Below are positions 60,507 through 64,000 of a stretch of DNA of 64,000 bases, in pieces. The stretch lies in assembly GCF_025147765.1 (NCBI RefSeq), contig NZ_CP102265.1, positions 3,075,001-3,139,000 of the forward strand, given 5' to 3'. The stretch is from Blautia obeum ATCC 29174. Its GTDB lineage: Bacteria; Bacillota; Clostridia; Lachnospirales; Lachnospiraceae. The notes under the pieces were generated by a model. It did not search any database. It saw only the letters and a program-made list of their open reading frames with translations, and had not been told where the DNA came from. The translations under genes were made by a program, and so were the position numbers. Position 1 is the first letter of the stretch; the number at the start of each line of letters is the position of its first letter.

Positions 60507-63083
60507 TTATGCTTTCATCAATTTACGTCCACAGCACTGTTTGTACTTCTTGCCGCTTCCGCACGGACACGGATCGTTCGGATAAACCTTGTCCTCTTTT
60601 CTCTGAACCGGTTTCTTAACAGATGTGTCATCTTTGTTTGTTCCGGTAACTTTCGCTACCTGCTCACGTTCAATCTTCTGTTCAACATGGACATGATACA
60701 GCATACGTACCGTATCTTCCTGAATAGAACTGATCATATTGTTGAACATCTCAAAAGCACTCATCTTGTATTCTACTACCGGATCTCTCTGGCCGTATCC
60801 TACAAGTCCAATACCCTGACGAAGGATCTCCATATCATCGATATGATCCATCCACTTGCTGTCGATGGATTTCAGAAGAACTACTCGTTCAAGTTCACGC
60901 AGCTGCTCTGCTTCAGGGAACTCAGATTCCTTCGTTTCGTAAAGCTTCACGGCTTCCTCTTTGATCAGATGTTTGATTTCATCTTTTCTCTTGCCTTTTA
61001 CTTTCTCTGTAGTAAGCGGCTCGATCGGAATAATCGGAAGGAGTGTTGTATTAAACTCATTCAGATCCCAGTCAACTGCATCTACATCATCAGAGAAACA
61101 CATGTCCACTGTACTGTCTACAATATCTGTGATCATCTTGTAGATCGTATCTCGCATGTTCTCACCATCCAGAACCTGGCGACGCTCTTTGTAAATAATC
61201 TCACGCTGTTCATTGTTAACCTGGTCATAATCCAGAAGATTTTTACGGATACCGAAGTTATTGAACTCGATTTTCTCCTGTGCTTTCTGAATTGCATTGG
61301 AAAGCATTTTATGTTCGATCTGCTCGTTCTCAGCAACACCAAGTGAAGTAAAGATCTTCATCAGTCTCTCAGAACCAAACAGACGCATCAGATCATCTTC
61401 CAGAGAGATATAGAAACGGGATTCACCCGGATCTCCCTGACGTCCGGAACGTCCACGCAGCTGGTTATCAATACGTCTGGACTCATGACGTTCTGTACCA
61501 ATGATCTTCAGACCACCGGCTTCTCTTGCCACATCGTCAAGCTTGATATCCGTACCACGACCTGCCATGTTGGTAGCAATTGTAACAGCTCCTGCCTGTC
61601 CGGCCTGTGCAACGATCTCAGCCTCCAGTTCATGGAACTTCGCATTCAGTACGTTATGCGCAATACCTTCACGACGGAGCATCTTGCTGAGAAGTTCGGA
61701 TGTTTCAATGGTAATCGTACCAACCAGAACCGGCTGCTGTTTCGCATGAGCTTCTTTAACAGCCTCAACAACTGCATTGAATTTTTCTTTTTTTGTCATA
61801 TATACAGCATCTTCGAGGTCTATACGCTGTACTGGTCTGTTGGTAGGGATCTCTACAACGTCCATTCCGTAGATATCACGGAATTCTTTTTCTTCTGTAA
61901 GTGCTGTACCGGTCATACCGCCCTTCTTGTCATATTTATTAAAGAAGTTCTGGAATGTGATCGTCGCAAGCGTTTTACTCTCTCTTTTGACCTTAACATG
62001 TTCTTTTGCTTCGATTGCCTGATGAAGTCCGTCAGAATAACGACGTCCCGGCATGATACGTCCGGTAAATTCATCAACGATCAGAATCTCGTCATCTTTT
62101 ACAACATAATCCTGGTCTTTGTGCATCAGATTATGTGCACGAAGTGCCAGTGTGATGTTATGCTGGATTTCCAGGTTCTCCGGATCTGCCAGGTTTTCAA
62201 TATTGAAGAATTTCTCAACCTTCTTCACACCCTGTTCAGTAAGATTGACGATCTTATCTTTTTCATTTACTACGAAGTCACCGGTCTCAACAACCTCTTC
62301 ACCCATGATGGCTGCCATCTTTGTCATCTCATGGCTGGCTTCACCACGTTCCAGCTGCTGTGCAAGGATATCGCATACTTCATAAAGCTTGGTGGACTTA
62401 CCGCTCTGTCCGGAAATGATAAGAGGTGTACGTGCCTCGTCAATCAGGACGGAGTCGATCTCATCGATGATACAGTAGTGCAGATCTCTTTGTACCAGCT
62501 GTTCTTTATAGATGACCATATTGTCACGAAGATAATCAAATCCCAGTTCGTTGTTTGTTACATATGTGATATCGCATCCGTATGCTGCACGGCGCTCTTC
62601 TGGTTTCATATCATTCAGGACAACACCTACTGTCAGTCCAAGGAACTCATGAACCTTACCCATCCACTCAGCATCTCGTTTTGCCAGGTAGTCGTTGACT
62701 GTTACGATATGAACGCCTTTACCCTCCAGTGCATTCAGATATGCCGGAAGTGTAGAAACAAGGGTTTTACCTTCACCGGTCTTCATCTCTGCGATACGGC
62801 CCTGATGAAGAATGATACCACCGATGATCTGTACACGGTAATGTTCCATACCAAGAACTCGTTTGGCACCTTCACGTACAACCGCAAAAGCCTCCGGAAG
62901 AAGGTCATCCAGTGTCTCACCTTCACTCAGACGCTTCTTGAATTCTCTGGTCTTGTCTCTTAACTGTTCATCTGTTAATTTCTGCATTTCCGGGCGGAGT
63001 GATTCTGTTTTCTCCACAAGCGGCATGATACGTTTTACTTCATGCTCACTTCTTGTCCCGAATACTTTTTGGAATAAATTCAT
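60507..63083 (-). CDS. secA: Preprotein translocase ATPase SecA
   Basis: 858 residues. It drives secreted proteins through SecYEG at the membrane. Domains in order: NBD1 with Walker [20 protein letters not shown] (residues ~98-116) and DEAD-like [13 protein letters not shown], preprotein cross-linking domain, NBD2 with [14 protein letters not shown] (~485-498), helical wing/scaffold domains and a C-terminal SEC-C zinc finger ([17 protein letters not shown], ~835-851), which binds SecB or the ribosome. Length is normal for clostridia. Single gene on the minus strand, convergent with the nitroreductase gene. Confidence 0.98.
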   Translation of the reverse strand: MNLFQKVFGTRSEHEVKRIMPLVEKTESLRPEMQKLTDEQLRDKTREFKKRLSEGETLDDLLPEAFAVVREGAKRVLGMEHYRVQIIGGIILHQGRIAEMKTGEGKTLVSTLPAYLNALEGKGVHIVTVNDYLAKRDAEWMGKVHEFLGLTVGVVLNDMKPEERRAAYGCDITYVTNNELGFDYLRDNMVIYKEQLVQRDLHYCIIDEIDSVLIDEARTPLIISGQSGKSTKLYEVCDILAQQLERGEASHEMTKMAAIMGEEVVETGDFVVNEKDKIVNLTEQGVKKVEKFFNIENLADPENLEIQHNITLALRAHNLMHKDQDYVVKDDEILIVDEFTGRIMPGRRYSDGLHQAIEAKEHVKVKRESKTLATITFQNFFNKYDKKGGMTGTALTEEKEFRDIYGMDVVEIPTNRPVQRIDLEDAVYMTKKEKFNAVVEAVKEAHAKQQPVLVGTITIETSELLSKMLRREGIAHNVLNAKFHELEAEIVAQAGQAGAVTIATNMAGRGTDIKLDDVAREAGGLKIIGTERHESRRIDNQLRGRSGRQGDPGESRFYISLEDDLMRLFGSERLMKIFTSLGVAENEQIEHKMLSNAIQKAQEKIEFNNFGIRKNLLDYDQVNNEQREIIYKERRQVLDGENMRDTIYKMITDIVDSTVDMCFSDDVDAVDWDLNEFNTTLLPIIPIEPLTTEKVKGKRKDEIKHLIKEEAVKLYETKESEFPEAEQLRELERVVLLKSIDSKWMDHIDDMEILRQGIGLVGYGQRDPVVEYKMSAFEMFNNMISSIQEDTVRMLYHVHVEQKIEREQVAKVTGTNKDDTSVKKPVQRKEDKVYPNDPCPCGSGKKYKQCCGRKLMKA

Positions 63084-63260
63084 AGCCTGCTCCTGTTTCT
63101 GTATTTATTGATCGCTTATATACGAAATTATCGTATTTGTCCTATTTAAGAAATCCTTACTATTTTACCACTTTCCACCGGGGAAAACAATGAATATTTC
63201 TTAAATAAAGTATGTCCATGACGAATCCCCGTGCATTTGTTTGTTATTTCTAACTTATGC

Positions 63261-63289
63261 TTGTCAATCAATCTTCGATATGCTATGAT
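63261..63289 (+). promoter_or_regulatory. Promoter of the NusG_II / Gx-transporter operon
   Basis: TTGTCA (63261-63266) and TATGAT (63284-63289) with a 17-base spacer. The gap 63084-63377 between secA and the next gene is otherwise empty of features that I can support. Confidence 0.6.
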
Positions 63290-63377
63290 AGTCTGCGTAT
63301 CTGTAAGTTCAAAAGAAACCATAAACTCAACCTTCTACGCATCTTATGAACATACTTTTTTGACTGAGGTATTGAAA

Positions 63378-63746
63378 TTGAAGAAAAAAGAACTGACTTT
63401 TATTATTGGCATCGTGGTGTTTGCCCTGCTCCTCTGGGGTGGCATGTATCTCACCCGCCGCGGGAATTACGGAAGTATCCGAATTACCGTAAACGGCGAG
63501 GAATACGGCACCTATTCCCTTGGGAAAGATCAGGTGATCAAAATAAACGGCACCAATGTATGCGAAATAAAAAACGGCGAGGTCAAAATGACCGAAGCCG
63601 ACTGCCCGGACCACCTCTGTATGAAACAGAAAGCAGTTGACAGTACCGGTGGAACGATTGTCTGTCTGCCGAATAAAGTTGTGATTGAAGGCGAAAAAGG
63701 AGAATCCCTCAATGAAGATTCCCCTGAATTCGATACTGCTGTCTGA
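63378..63746 (+). CDS. NusG domain II-containing membrane-anchored protein
   Basis: 122 residues from TTG 63378, chosen because GAGGT lies 7 bases upstream. A basic start (LKKKEL) and one transmembrane helix (FIIGIVVFALLLWGGMYLT) are followed by a NusG_II-type beta domain (RITVNGEEYGTYSLGKDQVI, EADCPDHLCMKQ, GGTIVCLPNKVVIE). The two-Cys motif CPDHLC (near residue 75-80) is conserved in this family. It sits directly before a Gx-transporter gene, as is usual. Confidence 0.85.
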   Translation: MKKKELTFIIGIVVFALLLWGGMYLTRRGNYGSIRITVNGEEYGTYSLGKDQVIKINGTNVCEIKNGEVKMTEADCPDHLCMKQKAVDSTGGTIVCLPNKVVIEGEKGESLNEDSPEFDTAV

Positions 63747-63792
63747 AACTTTATCATCATTCCGGGAGAATTCTCCCTGAAAGGAACCTGCC

Positions 63793-64000
63793 ATGAATCA
63801 GAAAAAACTTGCCAATCTCGGGCTTTTTGCCGCAGTAGCAATCATCTTTGGCTATGTGGAATCACTGATTCCCTTTTTTGCCGGAATTCCGGGAATGAAA
63901 CTCGGGCTGGCCAATCTTGCAGTCCTGTTTATCCTTGAAAAATATACCTGGAAAGAAGCCGCCCTTGTTTCTGTCATCCGTATCTTTATCATCGGATTCA
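63793..64000 (+). CDS. Gx transporter family protein (heptaprenyl diphosphate synthase component I), partial
   Basis: The first 69 residues, MNQKKLANLGLFAAVAIIFG then YVESLIPFFAGIPGMKLGLA and so on, end at the window edge. The G-x-rich first helices and the MKLGLANLAVL motif are typical of Gx/Hpre_diP_synt_I (PF07456) membrane proteins linked to isoprenoid or thiamine-type transport. It follows the NusG_II gene by 46 bases, with a GGA ribosome site. Confidence 0.85.
   Translation, partial: MNQKKLANLGLFAAVAIIFGYVESLIPFFAGIPGMKLGLANLAVLFILEKYTWKEAALVSVIRIFIIGF

Noticed and set aside
61485..62963. Long open frame on the plus strand inside secA
   Set aside because: Antisense to the whole secA domain structure, without a ribosome site; cysteine/phenylalanine-rich composition is typical of a shadow frame.

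Overview
The window looks like a chromosome segment of a Lachnospiraceae-type gut Firmicute (Blautia/Ruminococcus/Dorea group). I infer this from moderately low GC, strong GGAGG ribosome binding sites, the enolase, PTS, RibU, CstA and SecA sequence types, and an integrated clostridial mobilizable element. No rRNA, tRNA or CRISPR array is visible. Most genes lie on the minus strand.

Region 1 (1-4108) is the right part of an integrative mobilizable element. It holds the tail of a small accessory protein, an RSF1010-like oriT, a MobA/MobL relaxase broken by one frameshift, a PBECR4-domain nuclease-like gene preceded by a promoter, two 50-nt repeats and a hairpin, a TnpV gene, and a ribbon-helix-helix regulator. 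The element ends inside an S8 (subtilisin-like) peptidase gene, which is cut before its catalytic Ser. A GA dinucleotide lies at the inferred junction, as for TnpX-type large serine recombinases.

Region 2 (4.1-16.5 kb) is ordinary chromosome: ZIP metal transporter, SGNH hydrolase, enolase, AEC and MATE transporters, SpoU-type RNA methyltransferase, AAA/PD-(D/E)XK protein, an ECF sigma/anti-sigma pair with a matching ECF-type promoter, an esterase and a GNAT enzyme. Region 3 (16.5-23.1 kb) is a signalling cluster: a PAS hybrid histidine kinase, a decayed kinase remnant, a 1056-residue GGDEF plus hybrid kinase fusion, and an orphan 173-residue protein.

Region 4 (23.1-26.4 kb) is a zur-znuA-znuC-znuB zinc operon with two near-identical palindromes upstream. 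Region 5 (26.4-31.6 kb) holds ptsI, ptsH, a BglG/GlcT-type antiterminator and glucose PTS IICBA with an antiterminator target and terminator in its leader. Region 6 (31.7-38.9 kb) has an unknown membrane protein, CstA, a MoxR-type AAA plus VWA pair, a NUDIX hydrolase, and RibU under an FMN riboswitch.

Region 7 (39.0-47.1 kb) has two divergent ABC importers back to back: a BMP-type nucleoside importer (minus) and a TrpXYZ-like importer (plus). In both, an intrinsic terminator follows the binding-protein gene. A 965-bp gap (47093-48057) then holds two very long imperfect hairpins. A third lies at 60296-60498, again between convergent genes.

Region 8 (48.0-64.0 kb) contains tex, a DUF975 protein, ACT-hom-lysC, prfB with its programmed frameshift, an MBL-fold hydrolase, a DapF homologue with both catalytic cysteines replaced by serine, an AraC regulator, a CaCA exchanger behind a yybP-ykoY (manganese) riboswitch, a nitroreductase, secA, and the start of a NusG_II/Gx-transporter pair cut by the window end. 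The strongest leads are the repeat-preceded PBECR4 cassette, the family of long hairpins at convergent gene ends, and the Ser/Ser DapF homologue.
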